From IMG/VR virus record IMGVR_UViG_3300030331_005503, positions 1-22,629 of that record: DNA of 22,629 bases, one strand, 5' to 3'. This DNA is from a virus. Under the pieces are notes generated by a model that was not told the origin of the DNA, did no database searches, and saw only the letters and a program-made list of their open reading frames with translations. Made by a program: the position numbers and the translations under genes. Below, piece by piece: positions 1 to 7,580 of the stretch (the first letter of the stretch is position 1; every line of letters starts with the position of its first letter).

Positions 1-1
1 A

Positions 2-232
2 AACGATGATGTTGTAAGAAATCAATTCCTTTCATTAGTTAATCCAATATTGGATAATATTAGAAAAGAGAGAGGTTTAACTGACTTTAGAGTAGTGTTA
101 GATGATACACCAGAATCTATTGACAGAAATGAATTAAACGGTAGAATATTCATTAAACCAACAAGATCTTTAGAATACATTAGTATTGAATTTAATATTA
201 CTAATACTGGTGCATCTTTTGATGATATCTAA
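2..232 (+). CDS. Tail sheath protein, C-terminal end (T4 gp18-like), partial
   Basis: This frame is open from the window edge, so the gene begins upstream and only about 76 codons are visible; the TTG at 50 is internal and not a start. The visible part contains DFRVVLDDTPESIDRNEL, then FIKPTRSLEYISIEFNIT, and ends GASFDDI. This is the characteristic end of contractile-tail sheath proteins of the T4 gp18 family, in which the conserved C-terminal domain packs against the tail tube and neighbouring sheath subunits. The sheath contracts to drive the tube through the host envelope. The gene is followed 20 bases later by a strong terminator. Its position immediately before the tube gene region agrees with T4 order (18 then 19). 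The family call is from pattern recognition and is fairly secure. Confidence 0.85.
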   Translation, partial: NDDVVRNQFLSLVNPILDNIRKERGLTDFRVVLDDTPESIDRNELNGRIFIKPTRSLEYISIEFNITNTGASFDDI

Positions 233-252
233 AATAAATAAAATATAATAAT

Positions 253-280
253 AAGGTGGGATAATTCCCACCTTTTTTTT
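253..280 (+). terminator. Rho-independent terminator after the sheath gene
   Basis: A perfect 9-bp stem (253-261 with 266-274, core GGTGGGA/TCCCACC) closes a TAAT loop and runs into eight T residues at 273-280. It is the expected end of the sheath transcript. The T-tract ends only four bases before the ATG at 285 of the next gene. Confidence 0.9.
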
Positions 281-284
281 GTCT

Positions 285-1103
285 ATGAAAATAAAATTAA
301 ATCAATACCAAAAAAGTTTACTTTTGGAATTTAAAAAAAGAGCATATTCATTTGACTGGGATGATAACATTTTATTTATGCCTACACAAATTTATTTAGA
401 TAAAAAGGTTGGTGACGAATGGATTCCTGTTTTAGTTGGTACTGAAGAATTTAGAGAAATAAGGAATAAAATAGGTAAAGAATTTAGATATGGTAATAAC
501 GACTTATATTATGCATTCAAAGATTTCAGAGATTACGATGCATTTATAAGAGATACCAAAGAAGCTTTAAGAAAAAAATCATTCGGACCTAGTTTTAATA
601 AATTTATTGAGGCATTATTATATGGTAACGATTTTTCTATCATAACTGCTAGAGGAAACCCACCTAAAGCAATAAAAGATGGTATTAAAGTAATAATTGA
701 CACTATTTTTACTGAAGAACAAAAAGAAGAAATGTTATCTAACTTATATGGTACAACTATAGAACAATATTTAAACTTACAGGACTACTATCCTGTGACT
801 TCTGATGAGTTTGTTAAGGAATTTGATACGGATGTAAGTGTGACTAATCCAGAAGTCGGTAAAATGATTGCATTGAAGACTTTTGTGGATAGAGTAGTAA
901 GTGCAGTTAAAGAAATGAAAGATAACCCTAATTATTCAGGTATGAGTATAGGTTTTAGTGATGATGATCTAGGTAATATTGAAAGTGCGGAAAAATATAT
1001 AGAAGAGGAATTAAAAAGATTATATCCTGATGTTAGGTTTTTAGTGTATGATACATCTGACCCTAATAACCCAAAGAAAAAAAGAATTATCATCAAAAAA
1101 TAA
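285..1103 (+). CDS. HAD-superfamily phosphatase-like protein
   Basis: The product has 272 residues when started at the ATG at 285; a TTG two codons earlier is the alternative. HAD-type motifs are visible in order. Motif I is FDWDDN, with D24 and D26 as likely nucleophile and general acid. Motif II is SIITARG with T121. K128 or K131 could be the motif III lysine. Motif IV is GFSDDD around residues 223-228. HAD enzymes of this kind are Mg-dependent phosphohydrolases, but the substrate cannot be read from the sequence. No signal peptide or membrane segment is seen. The gene lies between sheath and tube genes, an unusual place for an enzyme. It starts immediately behind a terminator with no room for a promoter, so it probably relies on read-through. 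It could be a structural or regulatory protein using the fold. Confidence 0.75.
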   Translation: MKIKLNQYQKSLLLEFKKRAYSFDWDDNILFMPTQIYLDKKVGDEWIPVLVGTEEFREIRNKIGKEFRYGNNDLYYAFKDFRDYDAFIRDTKEALRKKSFGPSFNKFIEALLYGNDFSIITARGNPPKAIKDGIKVIIDTIFTEEQKEEMLSNLYGTTIEQYLNLQDYYPVTSDEFVKEFDTDVSVTNPEVGKMIALKTFVDRVVSAVKEMKDNPNYSGMSIGFSDDDLGNIESAEKYIEEELKRLYPDVRFLVYDTSDPNNPKKKRIIIKK

Positions 1104-1120
1104 ATTTTTTTCAAAAACTG

Positions 1121-1130
1121 AATATTTATA
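1121..1130 (+). promoter_or_regulatory. Putative late-promoter motif ATATTTATW upstream of the tail tube gene
   Basis: AATATTTATA lies 38 bases before the tube ATG. The same 9-mer ATATTTATW occurs upstream of five other genes in this window, in the same orientation. Role inferred from recurrence and position only. Confidence 0.45.
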
Positions 1131-1167
1131 ATTAAAGAATAAAACAACAATATAAAAAAAAGAAATT

Positions 1168-1656
1168 ATGGCAGATTTATTAATGAGAATGCCGGTCCCT
1201 TATGAACCGTTAAGAAAGAATAGATGGATTCTTAGATTTCCAGACGATTTAGGTATTCAAGAATGGTGGATTTCTACTGCCAGTAGACCTAAATATACTA
1301 GTGATGAAGTATCAATACCATTTTTAAATACTGAGACTTATGTTATCGGTAGATTTAGATGGGAAACAATCTCTGTAACATTTAGAGATCCAATTGGTCC
1401 TTCTGCAACACAAGCATTGATGGAATGGGTGAGATTACACTCTGAATCAGTAACTGGTAGACAAGGTTATGCGGCAGGTTACAAAAAGAACGTAGAGTTA
1501 GAGATGTTAGATCCAACAGGTGTAGTAGTTCAAAAATGGATTTTAGAGGGAACACAACTTAATGACGCTGACTTTGGTGGGTTAGATTATAGTTCTTCTG
1601 ATTTAGCAGACATTACTTGTACATTGAGGTTCGATAGAGCAATCAACGTATTTTAA
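1168..1656 (+). CDS. Tail tube protein (T4 gp19-like)
   Basis: The 162-residue product matches the size of T4 gp19 (163 residues) and has the family look. The N-terminus (RMPVPYEPLRKNRWILRFP) is followed by a mixed beta pattern with YVIGRFRWETISVTFRDPIG, then a long helix region (QALMEWVRLHSES), a GYAAGYKK turn, and a C-terminal strand ending CTLRFDRAINVF. Tube proteins of this family stack as hexameric rings inside the sheath and form the DNA channel. The start context is AAATTATGGCA with no clear Shine-Dalgarno sequence. The gene is flanked by a putative late motif upstream and a strong terminator downstream, so it is probably transcribed as a short abundant message. This is one of the best-supported calls in the window. 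Confidence 0.9.
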   Translation: MADLLMRMPVPYEPLRKNRWILRFPDDLGIQEWWISTASRPKYTSDEVSIPFLNTETYVIGRFRWETISVTFRDPIGPSATQALMEWVRLHSESVTGRQGYAAGYKKNVELEMLDPTGVVVQKWILEGTQLNDADFGGLDYSSSDLADITCTLRFDRAINVF

Positions 1657-1681
1657 TATACCCCCCACATATATTACTATT

Positions 1682-1706
1682 AAAAGTCGCTTTTATGCGA
1701 CTTTTT
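1682..1706 (+). terminator. Rho-independent terminator after the tail tube gene
   Basis: A perfect 9-bp stem AAAAGTCGC (1682-1690) / GCGACTTTT (1697-1705) with loop TTTTAT is followed by a short T-run. It separates the tube gene from the cargo-like operon that begins at 1743. The A/T-rich lower stem makes it partly usable in both directions. Confidence 0.88.
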
Positions 1707-1717
1707 CTATGCTTTTA

Positions 1718-1727
1718 AATATTTATT
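1718..1727 (+). promoter_or_regulatory. Putative late-promoter motif ATATTTATW at the head of the four-gene operon
   Basis: AATATTTATT sits between the terminator at 1682-1706 and the ATG at 1743, 15 bases before the start codon. Because a terminator lies directly upstream, some promoter is needed here, and this is the only recurrent motif in the gap. Confidence 0.5.
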
Positions 1728-1742
1728 AAAAAATACTCTTTC

Positions 1743-2585
1743 ATGAAGAAAAACTATAAAAACATTAAAGAACAATCTGAGAGAATAAAATCTTTATTTA
1801 ATGAAGAAAGGTTGTTTGGTAATTTGGTTGAACAGTCTACTAATAAAGAATGTAAAACACAATTGGAAAAAGATGGGTATGAAGTTATAGCACCTTATCA
1901 AGTTGCAGGTAAATATAGGGCACAAAATTTAAAAAATTGTTTAGAGTTCGTAAATCCTGACCCCAATTCTACTGAAGCTATGCCTACATCTTTAGGTAAA
2001 TTATATCTTTTTATAAAAGATAAAGTTCATTCAGATGTTGAAATTACCTTTGACACTAAAGGTTCTGAATGTGTTATGTATTATAAAAATAAAACATGTA
2101 CATCTAGTCAAGATCAACTAATTGTTTCTATATATGGTGGTAATCCCACTGGTTTAGAATTTAATTTACAAGTTTTAGTGGAGTTTACTACACCGGTTGG
2201 GCCTCTGGCAACTTATTTGTTAGGTAAAATAAAATATGCAAGATATGAAGGTAAGATTACTATGGTTGAAAATAGCGATGGGGTTGTAACAGGAGTGAGT
2301 TACAGTGATTTAAAAATAAATGATAAACCAAATGGTCTTTACAGTCCCCTAAAAACAGTTATAACTGCTGCAAGTACAATACAAAGTGATTACGCAGAAG
2401 ATTTTAGATTTTACTCTTCTGATGGAACGTTAACGGGTACTATGTTCCCTATACAAGATATTTTATTTGAACTTTGGGAAACGGGAATTAGTAGTTCAGG
2501 TAATTTTGAGGATTTAGTTAATTCTAAAGGTGCGGGACTATGTAGATCAAATATAGGTACATATAAAAGGATACCAGCAAGTTAA
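1743..2585 (+). CDS. Unknown virion-cargo candidate with cleavable-looking N-terminal tag (type A)
   Basis: The 280-residue product is not recognised by family. The first 31 residues form a lysine/glutamate-rich helix of the same pattern as the next gene: K..EQ..R(I/M)KSL...EERL(F/Y)GN. It ends at NLVEQ, so L-V-E30/Q31 fits the T4 prohead-protease rule (L/I)-x-E. The rest looks like a soluble, mostly beta protein with five cysteines before residue 130 and one near the C-terminus. No membrane segment is visible. The gene leads a compact operon; the next start is 13 bases after its stop. The start at 1743 is the first ATG after the terminator and keeps the shared N-terminal motif. The tag suggests packaging into the head and proteolytic trimming during maturation, by analogy with T4 internal proteins. 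That role is inference; existence of the gene is near certain. Confidence 0.6.
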   Translation: MKKNYKNIKEQSERIKSLFNEERLFGNLVEQSTNKECKTQLEKDGYEVIAPYQVAGKYRAQNLKNCLEFVNPDPNSTEAMPTSLGKLYLFIKDKVHSDVEITFDTKGSECVMYYKNKTCTSSQDQLIVSIYGGNPTGLEFNLQVLVEFTTPVGPLATYLLGKIKYARYEGKITMVENSDGVVTGVSYSDLKINDKPNGLYSPLKTVITAASTIQSDYAEDFRFYSSDGTLTGTMFPIQDILFELWETGISSSGNFEDLVNSKGAGLCRSNIGTYKRIPAS

Positions 2586-2598
2586 AAATAAATAAATT

Positions 2599-5109
2599 AT
2601 GAGGAAAATTAAGACATTAGAAGAACAAATGGCAAGAATGAAGTCTCTTATGACAGAAGAAAGACTTTATGGTAATATGATTGATAATATAGAGGTCGTT
2701 GAAGAAAAACCTGTCATTAATGAACAATCTAAAAGATTGAAAAACATAGGTAGTAAAGTACTTAAAGCTTTAAGGTCGGCAACTAAAAATGAAAAAGTGG
2801 CATTTGATAAAATTACTAATGCTATAAATGATGAGGTCGATAAGGCGTATAAATTATTTTCTTCTGACCCCCCTAAGTTATCTAAAGTAGATTATGGAAA
2901 AATTATAAGACAACAAGGTGCAAAACTTAGTCAGGAAAGTCATAGAAATAACGTAAGAAATTTAATTGAATTACAAATCAAAAGTGGTGCTATAGATGTT
3001 ACAAATAAAAATAAAGATAAAATTGTTGAGAAATTGGTTGACTTCTACATTAACTCTCAAAGACTAGCACTTATTGCTTTAAGTGAACAAAAGTCGATTG
3101 ATGATTTACTAAAAAAATATTCGGGTAGTTTAAGTAGGTCTGATATTGAAACCGCAATAAGTATATCTCTACATAATAAACCTAAATTAAGACAATCTTT
3201 AAACTTTGATGTTGCTGACTCAAAAAATGTATTTACAGGTGATCAGTTTAGTAGTGACCCATCTAAGTTGGTTGACACTAAAATTATTAGGGGTTGGGAA
3301 AAAGAATTAAAAGAATTAAAAATTAAGAATAAAGGTGTAGACGACCCTAAAATTCAAAGTCAAATTGATGAGTTGAATTCTAAAATTATAGACGCTAAAA
3401 GAAAAAATAAAACGGTTTTTAATTTAGCGAAAAAAGCTGCCGGTGGAATTAAAGCAACTAAATCAAAACAATGGAAAAAGGTAGGTGATGAAATAGAATT
3501 AGAATGGAAAAAAATGGATGATATAGGTGAAAAAGTAGAAAATCCTATTGAGGACGGTATAAAAGGTGGTATTAAAGGTGACGGTGGAAAAGGTCCTACT
3601 ATGCCAGATATTGAAGATCAGATCAAGAAAGGTATACTTAGTACTTCAATTTATTATAGAATAGCTAGGGGTGTTGGTTGGTTTGCAAATAATTTGTGGT
3701 GGAGATTAACTTTTTTACCTAAAGGTTGGACATCAATTAGATTTGGGAGAAGAATACCAACTAGTAAATTAAGATTGGGAGCGTTTCCATGGTCAAAAGC
3801 TAGTGGCGAAACAATAAGAGGATTCGGTTTGGATAATATACCTGCACTTATGGGTGCATTTTACGCAGCCAAAATGGGTTATGCAACTATTGATTGTTCA
3901 GAAGCAAATTTTTCTATAGAAGCTGCGAAACAAGGAGATTTGACTTTTGGGTGTAAATTTTCAGTACCTGATAAAGACGCATTAAACTATAATGATATGG
4001 GTGTAACAAAACAATTTAAAGAATCAGGATTTTTAGGTTGGGGTAAGAATATGGCAGAAGAATGGTTAAAGAATACACCATTAATGTGGGCAGGTAACAC
4101 AACTGTTGTGAAACCAATTAAGAGGGGTTTTAAAACTGAAGCAGATATTTGGTTAGAGAGGACTATGAAAATGATTAATAACATGACTATGTGTTGTAAG
4201 GCACAGAAACAACTACCAACAACTATTGCGGATGGTGCTAAAGATTTAACAGAAGCGGCAGCAAATCTGGCCTTCAATGCTAGAAGTTGGAAACCCGAAG
4301 ATGAATGTGGTAGTGACATTCAACCTCAAGGTTGTAAATTTCCTAATGGTAGACCTACTTGTGCTGAATTTGAGAATTTTGTTTTTAATGACCCAACTTT
4401 TTTAGATGACGTATGGAAAAAGGGTAATGAAAAAGGTGACTTTGCACCTCAGAACAATTGGCTTGAAAAGACAATTAGGTGGGGAATAAAAAAAGTATCT
4501 TTTGGTACGGTTGATCTTGATGTTACAGGAACTAGTGAAGCGAAGGATAGTGATAACTTAAAAGAACACTTTAAAAAATTACTTAAAAATTATTTTAAAT
4601 CACAGAGAGGAGAATTTTGTAAAAGTATGGCAGAAGCGGATCCATCAAGTGTTAAAGAAGCAATAACACCAATAGTTGAAAATGTTACTCAATCACTCAT
4701 TGAAAATTTTAAAGAGGCAAAATTTGAGGTACAAGTTGGGATGGTTGTCGGTCCGGATGCATATGTTATACATAAGGAAATTACCAATCAGATTAAAGGT
4801 GGTAAATTAGATTGTTCAGATTGGAAAAGGAGCCCAATGATGACAAATAATCAATACGATAAAAGTTTATCTGATGAAGAACAACCTAATAAAAGTATAT
4901 TGATGATGTATAAAGATTATGATGATGGATCTAATGGGTTGGCAAAATCTTGGTGTTCAACAGGAAATATGAATGATCAGATTTTGGATGTTGATGTGTG
5001 TATGACTAGTGTTAAAGCAGCTTGTGAAGGAAAAACTTATGAAGAACTTGTTAATATTTTCGCTGAAAAATATGATATTTCAGCGGATAATGCAAAATTT
5101 AATAAATAA
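2599..5109 (+). CDS. Unknown large virion-cargo candidate (836 residues) with type A N-terminal tag
   Basis: The N-terminus repeats the type A tag of the upstream gene (EEQMARMKSLMTEERLYGN, residues 8-26). The first good (I/L)-x-E/Q site is VINEQ, I40-N41-E42/Q43. Residues 43 to about 310 are lysine-rich and helical. A glycine-rich linker with repeated KGG/GDGG follows near 320. A Trp-rich hydrophobic stretch (GWFANNLWWRLTFLPKGW) lies near 355-375 and a small-residue hydrophobic patch (ALMGAFYAAKMGYATI) near 416-431. The second half has many cysteines, including MTMCCKAQ and a C-x-x-x-x-x-x-x-C-x-x-x-x-x-x-x-C cluster around 572-588. This many cysteines is unusual for a phage structural protein. 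No catalytic motif is recognised. The next gene starts three bases after this stop, so translation may be coupled. Internal head protein, ejection protein or injected effector are all possible. Confidence 0.6.
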   Translation: MRKIKTLEEQMARMKSLMTEERLYGNMIDNIEVVEEKPVINEQSKRLKNIGSKVLKALRSATKNEKVAFDKITNAINDEVDKAYKLFSSDPPKLSKVDYGKIIRQQGAKLSQESHRNNVRNLIELQIKSGAIDVTNKNKDKIVEKLVDFYINSQRLALIALSEQKSIDDLLKKYSGSLSRSDIETAISISLHNKPKLRQSLNFDVADSKNVFTGDQFSSDPSKLVDTKIIRGWEKELKELKIKNKGVDDPKIQSQIDELNSKIIDAKRKNKTVFNLAKKAAGGIKATKSKQWKKVGDEIELEWKKMDDIGEKVENPIEDGIKGGIKGDGGKGPTMPDIEDQIKKGILSTSIYYRIARGVGWFANNLWWRLTFLPKGWTSIRFGRRIPTSKLRLGAFPWSKASGETIRGFGLDNIPALMGAFYAAKMGYATIDCSEANFSIEAAKQGDLTFGCKFSVPDKDALNYNDMGVTKQFKESGFLGWGKNMAEEWLKNTPLMWAGNTTVVKPIKRGFKTEADIWLERTMKMINNMTMCCKAQKQLPTTIADGAKDLTEAAANLAFNARSWKPEDECGSDIQPQGCKFPNGRPTCAEFENFVFNDPTFLDDVWKKGNEKGDFAPQNNWLEKTIRWGIKKVSFGTVDLDVTGTSEAKDSDNLKEHFKKLLKNYFKSQRGEFCKSMAEADPSSVKEAITPIVENVTQSLIENFKEAKFEVQVGMVVGPDAYVIHKEITNQIKGGKLDCSDWKRSPMMTNNQYDKSLSDEEQPNKSILMMYKDYDDGSNGLAKSWCSTGNMNDQILDVDVCMTSVKAACEGKTYEELVNIFAEKYDISADNAKFNK

Positions 5110-5112
5110 ATT

Positions 5113-6297
5113 ATGAAAGTAATTGTTATAACAGAATCACAATATGGTAGATTATTTTTAAGTGAACAAACTGCATATGAACGTCACTTAGATAGGGCAT
5201 ATAGTACACCAGAAGGTGCTAGAAGACAAAATCAAGCCAATAGAGAAATGGTTTATGCACTATCTAAGTTTTGGGAAAATCATAAACACGATATCATAGA
5301 TGTTGCAGCTATTGCCGTATTATTTATACCGGTTGCAGGACCATTTATTTCAATGGGACTAGAATTAGTAAATGCTGGATTATATTATACAGAAGGATCA
5401 GAAGGTATGGCAACATTCGCAGCATTATTGGCAGTAGTTCCTGGTGGTATGGCGATTAGAAGAAGTATGAAAGCCAGTAAAATTTTAAAAGGGGTGGATA
5501 AGGCAACCCAAAGTGTTATTGCGGCACAAAAAGCGGGTAAAGAAGTTAGTAAAGAAGCTTTAGAGAAAAAAATAAAGAGTGAGATTGGTGAAAAAGCATT
5601 TAAAAAAAATCAAGAAGTTATAGTTAAATATTTTGATGAGGTTATACCTGCAATGACTAGACAGTCAGTACAAGCTAGTTCTAAAGCTTTAGATGAGTTA
5701 ATTTCTAAAACTAGTAAATTTTGGTTACAATTTATAGAATCAAAACAATTTACTAAGTTATTAGCAAAAAATGGTGACGATATGTTTAAGGCTTATTTAG
5801 CATATTTAAGACGTTTAGCAGTATTAGATGGTAGTATTGCAGGATTACTAATGGGGACACTTCTTTATTATGAAGATGAAGTTGCAGATGGTATTAATTT
5901 TACTTTAACTGAAGTACCAGGAATTTCTGACGCAGTTAACTGGTATATGAATAAAAGATTATCTGATGATGCCGATAAAGGAAATATTGCAAGTATAATT
6001 AAGAGAGACGGTTTCGATTTTAATCAGGTTAAAGAAATATTTATGGTTACACCATATAAAGAAAATAAAGAACAAAATTTTGACGATAATATATTACTTA
6101 AAAAAGCTTGGAAATCGGGTTGGAGACCAGATAAGAATCCAATGGTTCCAGAAAAATACCAAACAGAAAAATATAAAGAGTGGTTTAACGAAAATTTTGG
6201 TGGGTTGATGTCAATTGATACTGATAAAATGGGTGATTCAATTGAAGCCTTATCAAACGATGAACTTACTAAGGAATTGTCTAACGCATTTAATTAA
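5113..6297 (+). CDS. Membrane-active ejection-protein candidate, paralogue 1, with type B N-terminal tag
   Basis: The 394-residue product begins MKVIVITESQYGRLFLSEQ; L16-S17-E18/Q19 fits the T4 gp21-type cleavage rule. After a charged segment come about 55 hydrophobic, glycine-rich residues (roughly 59-117), starting HDIIDVAAIAVLFIPVAGPF and containing VPGGMAIRR, that could insert in or fuse with a membrane. The middle is helical and lysine-rich. The C-terminal third contains KAYLAYLRR, YEDEVADGI and a conserved block EIFMVTPYKENKEQNFDDN. The next gene encodes a full-length paralogue with the same architecture, so the pair arose by tandem duplication. No enzyme family is recognised. Head-packaged proteins that carry a cleavable tag plus a hydrophobic domain would be suited to assist DNA passage across the host envelope, but that is inference. 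Confidence 0.6.
   Translation: MKVIVITESQYGRLFLSEQTAYERHLDRAYSTPEGARRQNQANREMVYALSKFWENHKHDIIDVAAIAVLFIPVAGPFISMGLELVNAGLYYTEGSEGMATFAALLAVVPGGMAIRRSMKASKILKGVDKATQSVIAAQKAGKEVSKEALEKKIKSEIGEKAFKKNQEVIVKYFDEVIPAMTRQSVQASSKALDELISKTSKFWLQFIESKQFTKLLAKNGDDMFKAYLAYLRRLAVLDGSIAGLLMGTLLYYEDEVADGINFTLTEVPGISDAVNWYMNKRLSDDADKGNIASIIKRDGFDFNQVKEIFMVTPYKENKEQNFDDNILLKKAWKSGWRPDKNPMVPEKYQTEKYKEWFNENFGGLMSIDTDKMGDSIEALSNDELTKELSNAFN
6032..6130 (+). repeat. 99-bp near-identical direct repeat, copy 1 (partner at 7216-7314)
   Basis: Offset by 1184 bases, this tract matches 7216-7314 at 98 of 99 positions; the single difference is G at 6070 against C at 7254. It lies inside the two paralogous genes and encodes the block EIFMVTPYKENK through GWRP. 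Flanking sequence is far more diverged. Confidence 0.95.
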
Positions 6298-6308
6298 TAA
6301 TATTCATT

Positions 6309-7580
6309 ATGAAAGTTATTTTAATAACCGAGAATCAATATCAAAGAATATTTTTAAGGGAACAAGGAGAGGGTTATAATATGAGTTGGGAGTGGCCAAG
6401 TCAAACTATGTCTCGAAATACATATAACACTGTAAATGCAGCAATAGATCAAACAGTAGAAAAAATAAGTGAATTAGATAAACACGATGTATTAGATTTT
6501 TTATCTGTTGCTTCATTACTAATACCAGGTGTAGGACCTGCCGTTTCTACTGGATTAGAGGTAATTAATTCTGCACTTTATTTTTATGAAGGAGAAAAAG
6601 CAATGGGTTTTTTTACATTAGGGTTATCACTTATTCCTCAGGGTATGGTTCTTAGGAGAGCAGCTAAAACTAGAGGTGTTTTAAAACATATTGATAGTGC
6701 AACTGATTGGGCATTAAAATCGAAAAATGTTACTAAAAAAGAAATGAATAAAAAATTAATATCATTAATGGGTAAACAAAAGTTTTTAAAAAATCAATCT
6801 TTCATTAATAAGTATTTTGATGAGGCATTACCATTACTTAAAGGTGATACAATGAAAGAAGCAACAAAAAAATTAGATAAACTAATAAATATTACACCTA
6901 TCGGATGGAAGTCTTTTTTAGCATCTAAAAATATGAAAAAATTAGTTACTAAAAATAATGGTAATGTAATGAAAGCTTATTTAGCATATTTAAGACGAAT
7001 AGCTAAGATGGATACTGCTATTGCCGGCACACTAATGGGTTTATTGGTGAAATATGAAGATGAAGTTGCAGATGGTATTTCATTTGCGTTAACAGAAGTA
7101 CCATACTTAAAAGATTTAACTAAATGGGTAATGCAAATTAATTTAAGAGATTCTGCTAAAAGAGGAGATATATGTAGTATAATTAAATTAGATGGTTACA
7201 ATTGTAAAGAAGTACAAGAAATATTTATGGTTACACCATATAAAGAAAATAAACAACAAAATTTTGACGATAATATATTACTTAAAAAAGCTTGGAAATC
7301 GGGTTGGAGACCAGGTGAAACTGATTGGTATGGTATGTATGATATACCAGAAAAATTTCGTACAGAAAAATATAAAAAATATTATGAAGAGCGTATGAAA
7401 GAAATTAATGGTGGTGAGATGAACAACTTACTAAAACAATCTCCTGAAACTATAGAAAGATTATCAGATTCTGAATTGACTAATTTTTTAGATAGTGCAT
7501 TAACTTCACCAGCAACAATGTCTAATCCCGAAATGCAAGATATGGTAAATAGGGCACACGAACTAATTGGGGATAAGTAA
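6309..7580 (+). CDS. Membrane-active ejection-protein candidate, paralogue 2, with type B N-terminal tag
   Basis: The 423-residue product starts MKVILITENQYQRIFLREQ; L16-R17-E18/Q19 is at exactly the same position as in the upstream paralogue. The hydrophobic region (about 58-115) begins HDVLDFLSVASLLIPGVGPA. The two proteins share order and spacing of all recognisable blocks but differ at many residues, apart from one tract (7216-7314) that is nearly identical in DNA to 6032-6130. This copy has a longer C-terminus with extra Met/Asn-rich residues. Its start is 11 bases after the previous stop, and its last 18 bases overlap the convergent minus-strand gene. Function is unknown; see the upstream paralogue. 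Diversification after duplication suggests the two work together or on different targets. Confidence 0.6.
   Translation: MKVILITENQYQRIFLREQGEGYNMSWEWPSQTMSRNTYNTVNAAIDQTVEKISELDKHDVLDFLSVASLLIPGVGPAVSTGLEVINSALYFYEGEKAMGFFTLGLSLIPQGMVLRRAAKTRGVLKHIDSATDWALKSKNVTKKEMNKKLISLMGKQKFLKNQSFINKYFDEALPLLKGDTMKEATKKLDKLINITPIGWKSFLASKNMKKLVTKNNGNVMKAYLAYLRRIAKMDTAIAGTLMGLLVKYEDEVADGISFALTEVPYLKDLTKWVMQINLRDSAKRGDICSIIKLDGYNCKEVQEIFMVTPYKENKQQNFDDNILLKKAWKSGWRPGETDWYGMYDIPEKFRTEKYKKYYEERMKEINGGEMNNLLKQSPETIERLSDSELTNFLDSALTSPATMSNPEMQDMVNRAHELIGDK
7216..7314 (+). repeat. 99-bp near-identical direct repeat, copy 2 (partner at 6032-6130)
   Basis: Second copy of the tract described at 6032-6130. Identity breaks sharply just after the codons for GWRP at the right edge, and just before the codons for EIFMV at the left edge. 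Confidence 0.95.

Noticed and set aside
50-232. Independent small gene starting at TTG 50
   Set aside because: The frame is open to the window edge and reads as the continuous C-terminus of a sheath protein, so this is a partial gene and not a new start.
932-1150. Minus-strand hydrophobic open frame
   Set aside because: It is antisense to the HAD motif IV region; its hydrophobicity comes from complementing A-rich codons.
3987-4319. Minus-strand open frame of 110 codons
   Set aside because: It lies wholly inside the 836-residue gene on the + strand, has no plausible context, and reads like a shadow of that gene.
7192-7398. Plus-strand open frame inside the 6309 gene
   Set aside because: It is a Lys/Tyr-rich shadow in another frame of a well-supported gene.
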